This document shows positions 10,358 through 19,330 of a stretch of DNA of 64,000 nt, in pieces. Within the stretch, counting starts at the first letter, position 1. Each line of letters starts with the position of its first letter. The stretch covers positions 2,737,400 to 2,801,399 of the forward strand of contig NZ_CP010029.1 in NCBI RefSeq assembly GCF_001656035.1. The letters are read 5' to 3'. The notes beneath the pieces are model-generated. The model made no database searches and was not told the origin of the DNA. It saw only the letters and a program-made list of their open reading frames with translations. Made by a program: the position numbers and the translations under genes. Source of the stretch: Yersinia entomophaga. GTDB taxonomy: Bacteria; Pseudomonadota; Gammaproteobacteria; Enterobacterales; Enterobacteriaceae.

Positions 10358-10894
10358 TTATTTATAAGAAATGTCGAAGTTTAGAGTAGCCTCTGCCTTT
10401 CCTGCTACGCCAGATTGACCATTAGCGACATAAGCGACTTTAAAAGGAATGTTTACATTAGCGCTATTAATAGCATCCGGGTATTCATAGCTAGCTGAAT
10501 TTAAAGATATTTGATTTCCATCTTTGTCGTAAAGACCTATACCGATCCCTTCAGCGCCTGTTGCATCTAATTTTAACAACTTGTCGTCCTCGAGATCTGC
10601 CGTACCGGTAAAAGCGATAGACATAAGAACCGGAGCTCCAGTAACAACCGGGCAACCCGTTAATTTAATATCGAAATCTCTCTCACTTCCGCTAACTTTA
10701 TCGCCTTTATTTTTTATCTCGCTTTTTAAAAATGCGCCCATTGGGACAGAAAGTGCTGATCCGCCAGAAATGGTACAGGTTGTTTCCATAATTTTACCGG
10801 TAAATTTTACCGTTCCGTTTGTTACCCCATAAGTCGTGCTACTTAAAGACATCAACGTCCCAGTAATTAATGATAAAACCACCCTTCTTTTCAT
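10358..10894 (-). CDS. Major fimbrial subunit, FimA-type pilin
   Basis: Predicted main structural pilin of the fimbria. The 178-residue precursor has a signal peptide (MKRRVVLSLITGTLMSLSSTTYG, cleavage near residue 23). The mature pilin begins VTNGTVKFTGKI, the usual N-terminal donor strand. A single disulfide is expected between the Cys in TTCTIS and the Cys in TGCPV, and the C-terminus ATLNFDISYK has the conserved penultimate Tyr. The start has a strong site (AGGAG, 7 nt upstream). It is the first gene of the pilin-chaperone-usher-adhesin operon. The locus is AT-rich compared with its neighbours, which suggests acquisition. Confidence 0.92.
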   Translation of the reverse strand: MKRRVVLSLITGTLMSLSSTTYGVTNGTVKFTGKIMETTCTISGGSALSVPMGAFLKSEIKNKGDKVSGSERDFDIKLTGCPVVTGAPVLMSIAFTGTADLEDDKLLKLDATGAEGIGIGLYDKDGNQISLNSASYEYPDAINSANVNIPFKVAYVANGQSGVAGKAEATLNFDISYK

Positions 10895-10980
10895 TTACAT
10901 CTCCTTGACAAATAAAATAAATATCCATTTTTTAAACTTCAAAATAAAAGCGTAAATAATTTATGACAAAAACAACTTTC

Positions 10981-11004
10981 CAGTACAGATATAAATCTGT
11001 ACTG
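10981..11004. repeat. Perfect 10-bp inverted repeat upstream of the pilin gene
   Basis: CAGTACAGAT and ATCTGTACTG flank a 4-nt ATAA centre, 87 bp upstream of the pilin start. It could be an operator dyad or a hairpin in the operon leader. No T-tract of terminator quality follows closely on the operon strand. Confidence 0.6.
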
Positions 11005-11192
11005 AGATAACAATGACAAATAACTTAAAAAACCAGAATAAAATTTTCGATAAAAACAAGAAATAAGAGCTTTAAATAGCTCCTATGTTTTTACTTTTAA
11101 ATAACCATTAGCGATTTGTAAAATCCATTTACTTTCTTAATTAAGATTCCATCCTTAGCCTTTTAATTAATATCTTTTAAGGAGAAAATTAT

Positions 11193-11237
11193 ATGGGATT
11201 TTATGATTCAGATCAAACTTTAATCTATTTACAGTAA
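11193..11237 (+). CDS. Possible 14-codon small ORF
   Basis: ATG at 11193 encodes MGFYDSDQTLIYLQ then TAA. It is preceded by AAGGAG with 8 nt spacing, an unusually good ribosome binding site in otherwise featureless AT-rich DNA. It resembles no known peptide to me. It could be a leader peptide, a small protein, a remnant gene start, or chance in A-rich sequence. Low confidence. Confidence 0.25.
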   Translation: MGFYDSDQTLIYLQ

Positions 11238-11717
11238 AACAAGAAAATGACTTAAGTTAAATTGTTTTTTTACAATAAGTTAAAGTTTAAAGTAAATAAT
11301 TCTTTACACTTAGAAGTTAATTATCTCTACCTTCATCTGGTCTGGCCTGTGGGAATTTTCTGCTTTATTTAATTAATAATCTCCCAAAACTTAATCATCT
11401 TTGTTATCTATTCCGATATAAAATGAAATAACCTACTTTATTAGTATATTTATTTCGAGCTATTAACCTGTTTAAACCGAGGTATTATCCTTAAAAAAAC
11501 CAGATAACCACATTATTTATATGTGTAACATTAGATAATGTCTCATCTACTCATGCTAAGAAAACCTTGTTTTTCTTCATTTCTCCCACTGGATCTAATA
11601 GCCGGGATAACTGAGTATTCTTCAGTTACATCCACCGAGGAGCCTTGTTTTGATGGCAATATCAATGAGTAAACTCTCTCAATCCAACCTTTCCTGATTG
11701 AAGTTATTGATGGCTGC

Positions 11718-11789
11718 ACTAAGTTACTAAGTTACTAAGTTACTAAGTTACTAAGTTACTAAGTTACTAAGTTACTAAGTTACTAAGTT
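11718..11789. repeat. Simple sequence repeat: nine copies of ACTAAGTT
   Basis: Nine perfect, contiguous copies of an 8-bp unit (72 bp) lie in non-coding DNA between the fimbrial operon and chrR. Perfect tandem arrays of this kind change copy number by slipped-strand mispairing. The array is 261 bp upstream of chrR and about 820 bp from the pilin start. Confidence 0.97.
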
Positions 11790-12049
11790 ATAGACATCCA
11801 TTTTGCTCAAAGAATACAGCTCTACTGTTGCAAGCCAATTAACGTTTTTTTAGATTATTATTAGTACGATAGAAACAGCATGACCCTTTTTATTATCAAA
11901 CCCAAGCCTTACACCAAGTCACTCTTAGGTAGCGATATTTTTATTGATATTCAGCAAGATAAGCAGACAAATACCTATTGTTTAATTCGAGTAAGCAAGC
12001 CTAATCTAGTTCAAGACAATATTATTTCACCAATTAACAGGAGTGAGTC

Positions 12050-12622
12050 ATGTCACAGCAGCCGCTTAAACTTGTTACCTTACTGGGTAGTCTGCGTTCC
12101 GGTTCCTATAACGCTATGGTTGCCAAAGCCTTGCCGCAATTAGCTCCCGCTGGAGTGACTATCGAGGCCCTGCCTTCTATCCGCGATATTCCTCTTTATG
12201 ATGCTGATGTTCAACAGGAAGATGGCATTCCAGCTAGCGTAGAAGCCATTGCAGAGCAAATCCGCCAGGCCGATGGCGTGATCATTGTGACACCAGAATA
12301 TAACTATTCGGTTCCCGGCGGTTTGAAAAACGCTATCGATTGGCTTTCTCGCCTACAAAACCAGCCCTTGGCTGGCAAACCCGTGTTAATTCAAACGAGT
12401 TCAATGGGCCCTATCGGCGGCGCACGCTGCCAATATCACCTGCGCCAGATTTTGGTCTTCCTCGACGCTATGGTGATGAATAAACCAGAATTTATGGGCG
12501 GCGTAATTCAGAGCAAAGTCGATGAAGAGCGCAGAGAATTAACCGATCAGGGAACCTTGGATTTTCTGACTAAACAACTCGCCGCGTTCAGCGCTTATAT
12601 TGAGCGAGTTAGAGTGAAGTAA
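12050..12622 (+). CDS. chrR: NAD(P)H-dependent FMN reductase / quinone reductase ChrR
   Basis: This flavodoxin-like soluble enzyme uses FMN and NAD(P)H to reduce quinones and, in E. coli, chromate and other electrophiles. The product is 190 residues (188 in E. coli). The FMN phosphate-binding loop is LLGSLRSGSYN near the N-terminus, and the family signature PEYNYSVPGGLKNAIDWLSR sits mid-protein. The start has AGGAG 8 nt upstream. An upstream open frame from 11880 is not in this frame and is not credible. As in E. coli (yieF), adeP is the neighbour, here convergent and separated by a shared terminator. Confidence 0.94.
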   Translation: MSQQPLKLVTLLGSLRSGSYNAMVAKALPQLAPAGVTIEALPSIRDIPLYDADVQQEDGIPASVEAIAEQIRQADGVIIVTPEYNYSVPGGLKNAIDWLSRLQNQPLAGKPVLIQTSSMGPIGGARCQYHLRQILVFLDAMVMNKPEFMGGVIQSKVDEERRELTDQGTLDFLTKQLAAFSAYIERVRVK

Positions 12623-12647
12623 GCCCCATTTTGCATCAGACCCGGAT

Positions 12648-12686
12648 AAAAAAAGCCCCGATCTCTGCAGATTCGGGGCCATTTTT
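12648..12686. terminator. Bidirectional terminator between chrR and adeP
   Basis: A GC-rich hairpin (GCCCCGA / TCGGGGC, 12655-12679) is flanked by a seven-base A-run on the left and TTTTT on the right, so it can end both convergent transcripts. Confidence 0.92.
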
Positions 12687-12703
12687 ATTACTCGATCAAA
12701 TAA

Positions 12704-14032
12704 TTAATGATCGACAAAGGCAATTTTTAGCACAAAGAGTAACGCCACAACGACGACGCAAGGGCTGATTTCACGCCAACGCCCGGTGCCCAGCTTCATT
12801 ACGCAATATGCGATAAAGCCTAAAGCGATACCTTCAGTGATTGAGAAGCTGAATGGCATCATGGCGGCAGTCACAAAGGCCGGAACCGCTTCGGTTAAAT
12901 CATCCCATTTCACTCGAGCCAGGCTGGATGTCATCAGAACCCCAACATAAATCAGCGCGCCAGCGGCCGCATAAGCAGGCACCATCCCGGCAAGCGGTGA
13001 GATAAAGATCACCAGCAAGAATAGGATACCCACCACAACAGCGGTTAAACCCGTGCGGCCGCCGACGGAAACACCAGAGGAGCTTTCGATATAAGCGGTT
13101 ACCGAAGAGGTTCCTACCAGCGCCCCTGCTACAGAGCTGATACTGTCGACGTAAAGCGCCTGTTTCATTCGAGGGAACTTGCCGTTTTCATCCGTCAGAC
13201 CCGCTTTATCTGTTACACCAATCAGCGTGCCAGATGAATCGAAAAGATTAACCAGCATAAAGGAGAAAATGACGCCTGCCAGACCCAGATTCAACGCACC
13301 GGCGATATCCACTTGGCCAACAACGCTGGTGACGCTGGGTGGCATGGAGAAAATACCGTGATACTGCACATCGCCCAACGCCCAGCCGATCAGCGTAGTT
13401 ACAACGATGGATACCAGCACTGCCGCATGGATATTACGCGAAGCCAATACCGCAATGATAAAGAAGCCTAGCGCTCCCAATAGGACGCTGTGGGAGCTCA
13501 GATCGCCCACGGCGACCAGTGTGTCCGGATTTGCTACCACTATACCGGCATTTTTCAGACCCATCATCGCGATAAATAGACCAATACCACTGGTAATACC
13601 GACACGAAGGCTCAATGGAATGTTGGCAATCATCCAATAGCGGATGCGGAAAATGGTCAATAGCAGGAAACCGATTGCGCCCCAGAAAATAGCGCCCATC
13701 GCCACCTGCCATGAAATACCCATAGCGCCAACGACGACAAAAGCGAAGAAGGCGTTCAGCCCCATAGCGGGAGCCAAAGCAACAGGTAAGTTCGCCAATA
13801 ATCCCATTAAAATACTGCCAAAAGCGGCGATCAAGCAGGTAGTGACAAAAACAGCCTGCACATCCATACCGGCAACCCCTAGGATTTGGGGGTTAACAAA
13901 AACGATATAGACCATGGTCAGGAAAGTCGTCATACCGGCGATCAGCTCAGTGCGCGCCGTTGTTCCATGTTGTTTTAGCTTAAATACGCGTTCGAGCATC
14001 CCCTGCTCAACATCAAGGTTTGGTTTACTCAT
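12704..14032 (-). CDS. adeP: Adenine permease, AzgA/NCS2-like family
   Basis: Inner-membrane proton symporter for adenine. I take the ATG at 14032 (MSKPNLDVEQGMLERVF; 442 residues); a TTG 15 bp upstream would add five residues. E. coli AdeP is 445 residues. The protein is strongly hydrophobic with about 12-14 membrane segments. The N-terminal block GTTARTELIAGMTTFLTMVYI and NPQILGVAGMD are typical of this family, as is the substrate-site segment ALAPAMGLNAFFA. It could carry a related purine, but its identity with E. coli AdeP is high throughout. The 299 bp to the divergent yieH contain no gene I recognise. Confidence 0.93.
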   Translation of the reverse strand: MSKPNLDVEQGMLERVFKLKQHGTTARTELIAGMTTFLTMVYIVFVNPQILGVAGMDVQAVFVTTCLIAAFGSILMGLLANLPVALAPAMGLNAFFAFVVVGAMGISWQVAMGAIFWGAIGFLLLTIFRIRYWMIANIPLSLRVGITSGIGLFIAMMGLKNAGIVVANPDTLVAVGDLSSHSVLLGALGFFIIAVLASRNIHAAVLVSIVVTTLIGWALGDVQYHGIFSMPPSVTSVVGQVDIAGALNLGLAGVIFSFMLVNLFDSSGTLIGVTDKAGLTDENGKFPRMKQALYVDSISSVAGALVGTSSVTAYIESSSGVSVGGRTGLTAVVVGILFLLVIFISPLAGMVPAYAAAGALIYVGVLMTSSLARVKWDDLTEAVPAFVTAAMMPFSFSITEGIALGFIAYCVMKLGTGRWREISPCVVVVALLFVLKIAFVDH

Positions 14033-14331
14033 TATCAGAGTCCACAATAGGGGGTGAATAGTCGGCTGCTATCCTATAACAAAACGCGTCAATGTTGAGC
14101 CGGATCACACTCTTTTTTAGCTATTTTTCGCAGAGGTTTGTATCAAATAGCCCCGTTTTTACGGCTACTCCACTTAAAAAAAACCGCTGATTTTGACGAT
14201 TTTCTTACTCAATCGACTGTATTTATTAAATTTGTTATTAATTACTACGCTAATCATGACAATAAACGTCGCAATATTAATCCGTGACGTTAAAGTGGGT
14301 TTAAGCGATTTTTACAGCAAGGATTGGTGCT

Positions 14332-15000
14332 ATGTCTCAGATTCAATGCGTCATGTTTGATTGCGACGGAACATTAGTAGACAGCGAAGTGCTATGTTGC
14401 CGAGCCTATGTGCTACTTTTTGCCCATTATGGTATTCACCTTTCTCTGGAAAGCGTCATTAAGCGCTTCAAGGGCATAAAACTCTATGAAATTATTGAGT
14501 GTGTCAGCGATGAATATCATTTAAATCAGCCAGTTACTGAAATGGAGAGAATATATCGACAGGAAGTCGCGCGGCTGTTTGACAGTGAATTGCAACCTAT
14601 TACCGGCGCTAACTCACTGTTAAAAAAAATAAATGTGCCAGTCTGTGTGGTATCTAACGGACCGGTCAGTAAGATGGAGCACTCACTGGGACTGACAGAT
14701 TTACGCCATTTCTTCGCTAATCATTTATATAGTGGCTACGACATTCAGCGCTGGAAACCCGATCCCGCCTTGATTCACCACGCGGCCAATAAAATGCAGG
14801 TTCCCGTTGAAGCCTGTATTTTAGTCGAGGACTCGCTGGCAGGCGCTCAGGCCGGCATCGCGGCGGGCATACCGGTTTTTTACTATTGCGCCGATCCCCA
14901 TAACCAGCCAATCGATCATCCATTAGTCACCACTTTTTACTATATGCAGCAACTTCCTGAGTTATGGCAGCTAAAAGGCTGGAAACTGACGAAAAATTAG
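14332..15000 (+). CDS. yieH: HAD-family phosphatase YieH (6-phosphogluconate phosphatase)
   Basis: Soluble haloacid-dehalogenase hydrolase; in E. coli it dephosphorylates 6-phosphogluconate and phosphoenolpyruvate in vitro. The 222-residue protein has motif I DCDGTLVDSE (nucleophile Asp10, acid Asp12). Motif II is VVSNGP, a conserved Lys lies in RWKPDPALI, and the motif IV acidic pair is in ILVEDSLAGAQAG. A cap domain sits between motifs I and II. The last bases overlap the end of the convergent permease gene by 4 bp. Confidence 0.92.
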   Translation: MSQIQCVMFDCDGTLVDSEVLCCRAYVLLFAHYGIHLSLESVIKRFKGIKLYEIIECVSDEYHLNQPVTEMERIYRQEVARLFDSELQPITGANSLLKKINVPVCVVSNGPVSKMEHSLGLTDLRHFFANHLYSGYDIQRWKPDPALIHHAANKMQVPVEACILVEDSLAGAQAGIAAGIPVFYYCADPHNQPIDHPLVTTFYYMQQLPELWQLKGWKLTKN

Positions 15001-15737
15001 CTGGCAGACAGCGCCGGTTTATTCCTCCACCAGCGCCATGTTCGTTTAATTGCCCGCGTTTGCGGGCTGAAACGGCGATTGATAACGTTGGCCGATACAT
15101 CCAAAGTCAGACAAAAAACAAAGTAAATCAGGGCAACGAACAGGAATACCTCCATCGGGTACACCATGCTGCGATTATTAACCTGAGTAGCCAGAAATGT
15201 CAGTTCATTCACGCCAACTATATAGGCCAGCGAAGTATCTTTTATCAATGAGATCCATTGATTGATAAACGACGGCACCATCATGCGCAGCGCCTGCGGT
15301 AAAACCACGTAAGCCAATACCTGCCAACGGTTAAATCCGAGGGATAACCCCGCTTGCCATTGGCCTTCTCCTATCGCTAGAATGCCCGCTTTTACCGCGT
15401 GAGCCAGATAGGCCGAGGCAATCAGCGCCAGCGCACACACCACGGTGGTAATTTCCGGAATATCTACGCCAAAAACGATCGGTAGTAAAAAATAGGTCCA
15501 AAAAATCAGCATAATAACGGGGATAGCACGGAAAAACCCTAAAACCGCCGCCAGTATTCCGCCCCATACGCCCCGCGACATCGCCAGCGCTACACCAAGA
15601 ATAATCCCCAGAGCTGCCGACGCCGCTCCCGCCATCAGGCTAATCGCCAGCGTCAGCGCCGCGCCGCCTAATGGGCCATCGGGGAACGTTCCCCACAACA
15701 AATAGCGCCAGTTATCCGCAATAATCGTAAAATCCAT
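14997..15737 (-). CDS. Polar amino-acid ABC transporter permease, HisM/GltK family
   Basis: One of two inner-membrane subunits of an amino-acid importer. The start I choose is the ATG at 15737 (MDFTIIADNW; 246 residues): it lies one base after the previous stop and is preceded by GAGGG. An alternative start at 15755 would overlap the upstream gene. About five membrane segments are visible. The ATPase-docking EAA loop is clear in GQWQAGLSLGFNRWQVLAYV followed by LPQALRM. It is the last gene of a binding protein-permease-permease operon. Substrate is not determinable. Confidence 0.87.
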   Translation of the reverse strand: MDFTIIADNWRYLLWGTFPDGPLGGAALTLAISLMAGAASAALGIILGVALAMSRGVWGGILAAVLGFFRAIPVIMLIFWTYFLLPIVFGVDIPEITTVVCALALIASAYLAHAVKAGILAIGEGQWQAGLSLGFNRWQVLAYVVLPQALRMMVPSFINQWISLIKDTSLAYIVGVNELTFLATQVNNRSMVYPMEVFLFVALIYFVFCLTLDVSANVINRRFSPQTRAIKRTWRWWRNKPALSAS

Positions 15738-15738
15738 C

Positions 15739-16476
15739 TTAATGCCCTCGCGCAATCAATCGCTGTTGACGCCACATTCCCCAAGCCTCAATCAACGCAA
15801 TAACCGAGATATACAACAGAGTCGCGACACCGAAGGCCTGAAAGGTGCGTAAAGTTTCAGTTTCAACCTGACGAGATGCATAAGAAAGTTCCGCGACGCC
15901 GATCGCCATCGCTAAAGATGAGTTCTTGATTATATTCATGTATTGCCCCAATAACGGCGGCATAGCTATTTTTAGCGCCTGTGGCAAAACGACGTAACGC
16001 ATGGATTGCCAACCCGTTAACCCAAGAGCGTGAGCAGCATTTTTTTGCCCTTTAGCGACGCCGCTAATTCCCGCACGTAATTCTTCCGCAATAAAAGCCG
16101 TGGAATACAAAGTCAGGCCAATAAATCCGGCCAGAAACTCAAATGAAGGCCAGGGCAGTCCCCATCCGGGCAAGGATAATTCATGGGGTGTATTTAACCA
16201 CTGCATCCATAATGCAGGCAGTAACTGACCGGCGGCGAAATACCAGAAAAAAAGCTGTATTAACAAAGGAGTATTGCGAAATAGCGTACTGTAGGCGATT
16301 GCCAACCACAGAAGCAGTTTTAGGTGGCTGTCTCTGGCTGCAGCCAGTACAAAACCCAGCAAAGTCGCAGCGACGACCGTACAGGCGGAGATCCATAGGG
16401 TCAGTAAAAAGCCGTCCCATAGCCAGCCAATATAGGGTGAAACCAGCAACCAATCAGTTAACCGATGAAAATTCAT
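15739..16476 (-). CDS. Polar amino-acid ABC transporter permease, HisQ/GltJ family
   Basis: Second membrane subunit of the same importer, 245 residues. Several membrane segments are visible, with the EAA loop in GVAKGQKNAAHALGLTGWQS followed by VLPQALKIAMPPLLGQYMN. The central aromatic segment FWYFAAGQLLPALWM is typical of Glu/Asp-type permeases, so an acidic or neutral amino-acid substrate is possible. It starts 144 bp downstream of the binding-protein gene, beyond a hairpin, and the next gene follows directly. Confidence 0.87.
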   Translation of the reverse strand: MNFHRLTDWLLVSPYIGWLWDGFLLTLWISACTVVAATLLGFVLAAARDSHLKLLLWLAIAYSTLFRNTPLLIQLFFWYFAAGQLLPALWMQWLNTPHELSLPGWGLPWPSFEFLAGFIGLTLYSTAFIAEELRAGISGVAKGQKNAAHALGLTGWQSMRYVVLPQALKIAMPPLLGQYMNIIKNSSLAMAIGVAELSYASRQVETETLRTFQAFGVATLLYISVIALIEAWGMWRQQRLIARGH

Positions 16477-16565
16477 ATACTTCCGTACCCGTCGGGTTAT
16501 CGTTCAAATCCATTTGGCGCGACTCTCCCTGTCCTGCAAATAACGCCCTTGCGTAAAACAAATAA

Positions 16566-16590
16566 CCCCGCATTGGCTATCAATACGGGG
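16566..16590 (-). terminator. Intra-operon hairpin after the binding-protein gene
   Basis: A 10-bp stem (CCCCGTATTG / CAATGCGGGG on the minus strand, one G-T pair) with a 5-nt loop is followed by TTATTTGTTTT. It looks like a partial terminator that would give more binding protein than permease. Confidence 0.65.
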
Positions 16591-16620
16591 CATCCAGGCT
16601 CAGTGCATCATCGCAAAAAA

Positions 16621-17457
16621 TCAGGCTTTAGGCTGTTGATCCAAAGGTGCAAACTTAAAATCACCGCGCGGCTGGGCAGATTTGGTTTCCGGCCCGAACC
16701 AGTGGTTATAAATCTTCACCGCGTCACCGTCTTTCTCCAGTTTTTCCAACGTTTGATTTACCACTGCAGTCAGACGATCCTCACCTTTAGGAATCCCGAT
16801 GCCTTGGTATTCTTTGGTAATACTGAACGGAGATATTTCAAAATCAGCTTTTTGCGCGGCGGGGACGTTACCCAATAACCCAACTAATTTGGCATCATCC
16901 TGAGTAATAGCCTGAACGTTACCATTACGCAAAGCGGTGAAAGCCAGCGGCGTATCATCGTAGGAAATCACTTTAGCTGTGGGATAACGCTCCCGCAGGG
17001 TAATTTCTTGTACCGTACCTTTATCCGCGCCGATACGCAGTTTTCCGATGTCTTCCGGCGTTTTTAGTACCCCTTTGCGGGCTATGAATTTCTGTCCCGT
17101 GGCAAAATAAGGCAGGCTAAAGTTCACTTGCTTAGCACGTTCATCGGTAATGGTGAAGTTGGCAGCGATCAAATCAACTTTTTTCGATGCTAATAGCGGA
17201 ATGCGGTTAGCTGGGTTTGTTGCCTTTAGCTCTAGCTTTACGCCTAAATCTTTCGCTATCGCATTCGCCACATCCACATCGTAGCCCACCAGCTTTTTAC
17301 TTTGCTCATCGATATAGCCAAACGGAGGATTGCTATCAAAAACCGCAATTCGCACCACACCAGCCTGTTTAATATCATCCAGTTTATCGGCGTGAGCCAT
17401 GCCGGAAAGCGTAGCCAAACTGGCCAACAGCGTTAATGTGATCGCCTGGTGTTTCAT
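16621..17457 (-). CDS. Amino-acid ABC transporter periplasmic binding protein
   Basis: Periplasmic receptor of the importer, 278 residues. The signal peptide is clear (residues 1-23, ...SGMAHA, mature start DKLDDIKQ). The SBP_bac_3 fold is shown by GVVRIAVFDSNPPFGYID, the signature GYDVDVANAIAKDLG and VDLIAANFTITDERAKQVNF. The Arg/Asp positions of this type of site (TITDER; DDAKLVG) favour an amino-acid ligand. It is first in the operon and probably the most expressed gene. No ATP-binding subunit is encoded next to it, so an ATPase from elsewhere must complete the transporter. Confidence 0.9.
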   Translation of the reverse strand: MKHQAITLTLLASLATLSGMAHADKLDDIKQAGVVRIAVFDSNPPFGYIDEQSKKLVGYDVDVANAIAKDLGVKLELKATNPANRIPLLASKKVDLIAANFTITDERAKQVNFSLPYFATGQKFIARKGVLKTPEDIGKLRIGADKGTVQEITLRERYPTAKVISYDDTPLAFTALRNGNVQAITQDDAKLVGLLGNVPAAQKADFEISPFSITKEYQGIGIPKGEDRLTAVVNQTLEKLEKDGDAVKIYNHWFGPETKSAQPRGDFKFAPLDQQPKA

Positions 17458-17610
17458 GGATAGCTCCTAAGTGATTGATGTGCTGCATTGGCTATAAGCT
17501 ATCAATTTGTTCTTAGGTCAGGAAATAATATAAAACGCTATATTTATAACCATTTTAACCAAACGAGGAATTTTGAGTATATTGGGCGGGGAGTCAGCGT
17601 TTGGGGCAAT

Positions 17611-17631
17611 AAAAAGCCCGGAGAACCGGGC
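17611..17631 (-). terminator. Terminator of the pst-phoU operon
   Basis: On the minus strand GCCCGG / CCGGGC with a TTCT loop is followed by TTTTT, starting 9 bp after the phoU stop. Confidence 0.92.
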
Positions 17632-17639
17632 CGATAGCG

Positions 17640-18359
17640 TTACTTTTTACCTTCGGAAAGCAATTTTTCCAGATCGTCCCCGCCCAAATGACGGAAATCA
17701 TGACCTTTGACGAAGTAAAAAATAAACTCACAGATATTCTGGCAGCGATCGCCAATACGCTCAATGGAACGAGCGCAGAACAGAGCGGTTAGCACGCTGG
17801 GAATAGTGCGAGAATCTTCCATCATATAGGTCATTAGCTGACGAACGATGCCTTCGTATTCCTGATCTACCTTTCGATCTTCACGATAAATTCGGATGGC
17901 TTCGTCCAGATCCATACGCGCAAAGGCATCCAGTACGTCATGTAGCATTTGCACCGTGTGGCGCCCCAGAGATTCCAGGCTAACCAACAGCGGCTGATGC
18001 TGGTGGGAGAATTTCTCCAACGCCGTGCGGCAAATTTTGTCCGCTACGTCGCCAATTCGTTCCAGTTCGGAAATAGTTTTGATGATCGCCATAACTAAAC
18101 GTAAATCGCTGGCGGTAGGCTGACGTTTAGCGATGATGCGCACGCAGGCTTCATCAATCGCCACTTCCATCATATTGACCTTTTTATCGCCTTCAATCAC
18201 TCGCTTTGCCAGTTCACCATCCTGGTTATGCATCGCGGTGATAGCATCGGTCAATTGCTGCTCGACCATGCCGCCCATGGTTAACACCTGGGTACGGATA
18301 TGCTCCAACTCAGCGTTGAACTGGCCAGAGATATGTTTATTCAGATTCAGGTTATCCAT
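17640..18359 (-). CDS. phoU: Phosphate signalling regulator PhoU
   Basis: PhoU is a peripheral protein that links the PstSCAB transporter to the PhoR-PhoB two-component system and keeps the Pho regulon off when phosphate is plentiful. It has 239 residues (241 in E. coli). It is built of two similar three-helix bundles with the metal-binding E/D-rich motifs (for example [16 protein letters not shown] and [18 protein letters not shown]). It is the last gene of the pst operon, 134 bp after pstB. Confidence 0.97.
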   Translation of the reverse strand: MDNLNLNKHISGQFNAELEHIRTQVLTMGGMVEQQLTDAITAMHNQDGELAKRVIEGDKKVNMMEVAIDEACVRIIAKRQPTASDLRLVMAIIKTISELERIGDVADKICRTALEKFSHQHQPLLVSLESLGRHTVQMLHDVLDAFARMDLDEAIRIYREDRKVDQEYEGIVRQLMTYMMEDSRTIPSVLTALFCARSIERIGDRCQNICEFIFYFVKGHDFRHLGGDDLEKLLSEGKK

Positions 18360-18493
18360 AATACTTCCCGTACGTATAAGCCTATCCCAATAGGCGTAAT
18401 GAACGCGATCCCGTTGCGGGCGCTCTGGCCGAAAGTCAATCTTCGACCAAATTAACCCGCAGGGTCAGTGTAATAGCCTAATCAGTCAGGCAA

Positions 18494-19285
<792 letters not shown>

Positions 19286-19330
19286 TTAGCTAACGCAGCC
19301 TAAGCTACGCTTTTGAATTTGGGTGACGTA

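Larger units (their letters stand above)
10895..12049. other. AT-rich non-coding region upstream of the fimbrial operon
   Basis: This 1155-bp stretch lies between the divergent major pilin gene and chrR. It must hold the fimbrial promoter. I see a 24-bp dyad (10981-11004), a 14-codon ORF with a good ribosome binding site (11193-11237) and nine tandem 8-bp repeats (11718-11789). No intact regulator or recombinase gene is visible, although many fimbrial operons carry one here. Confidence 0.6.

Noticed and set aside
11718..11789. CRISPR or plasmid-type iteron array
   Set aside because: The 8-bp units have no spacers and no initiator gene is near; it is a simple sequence repeat.
11880..12143. 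Open frame overlapping the chrR start
   Set aside because: It is in a different frame from chrR, has no ribosome binding site and reads into conserved chrR sequence.
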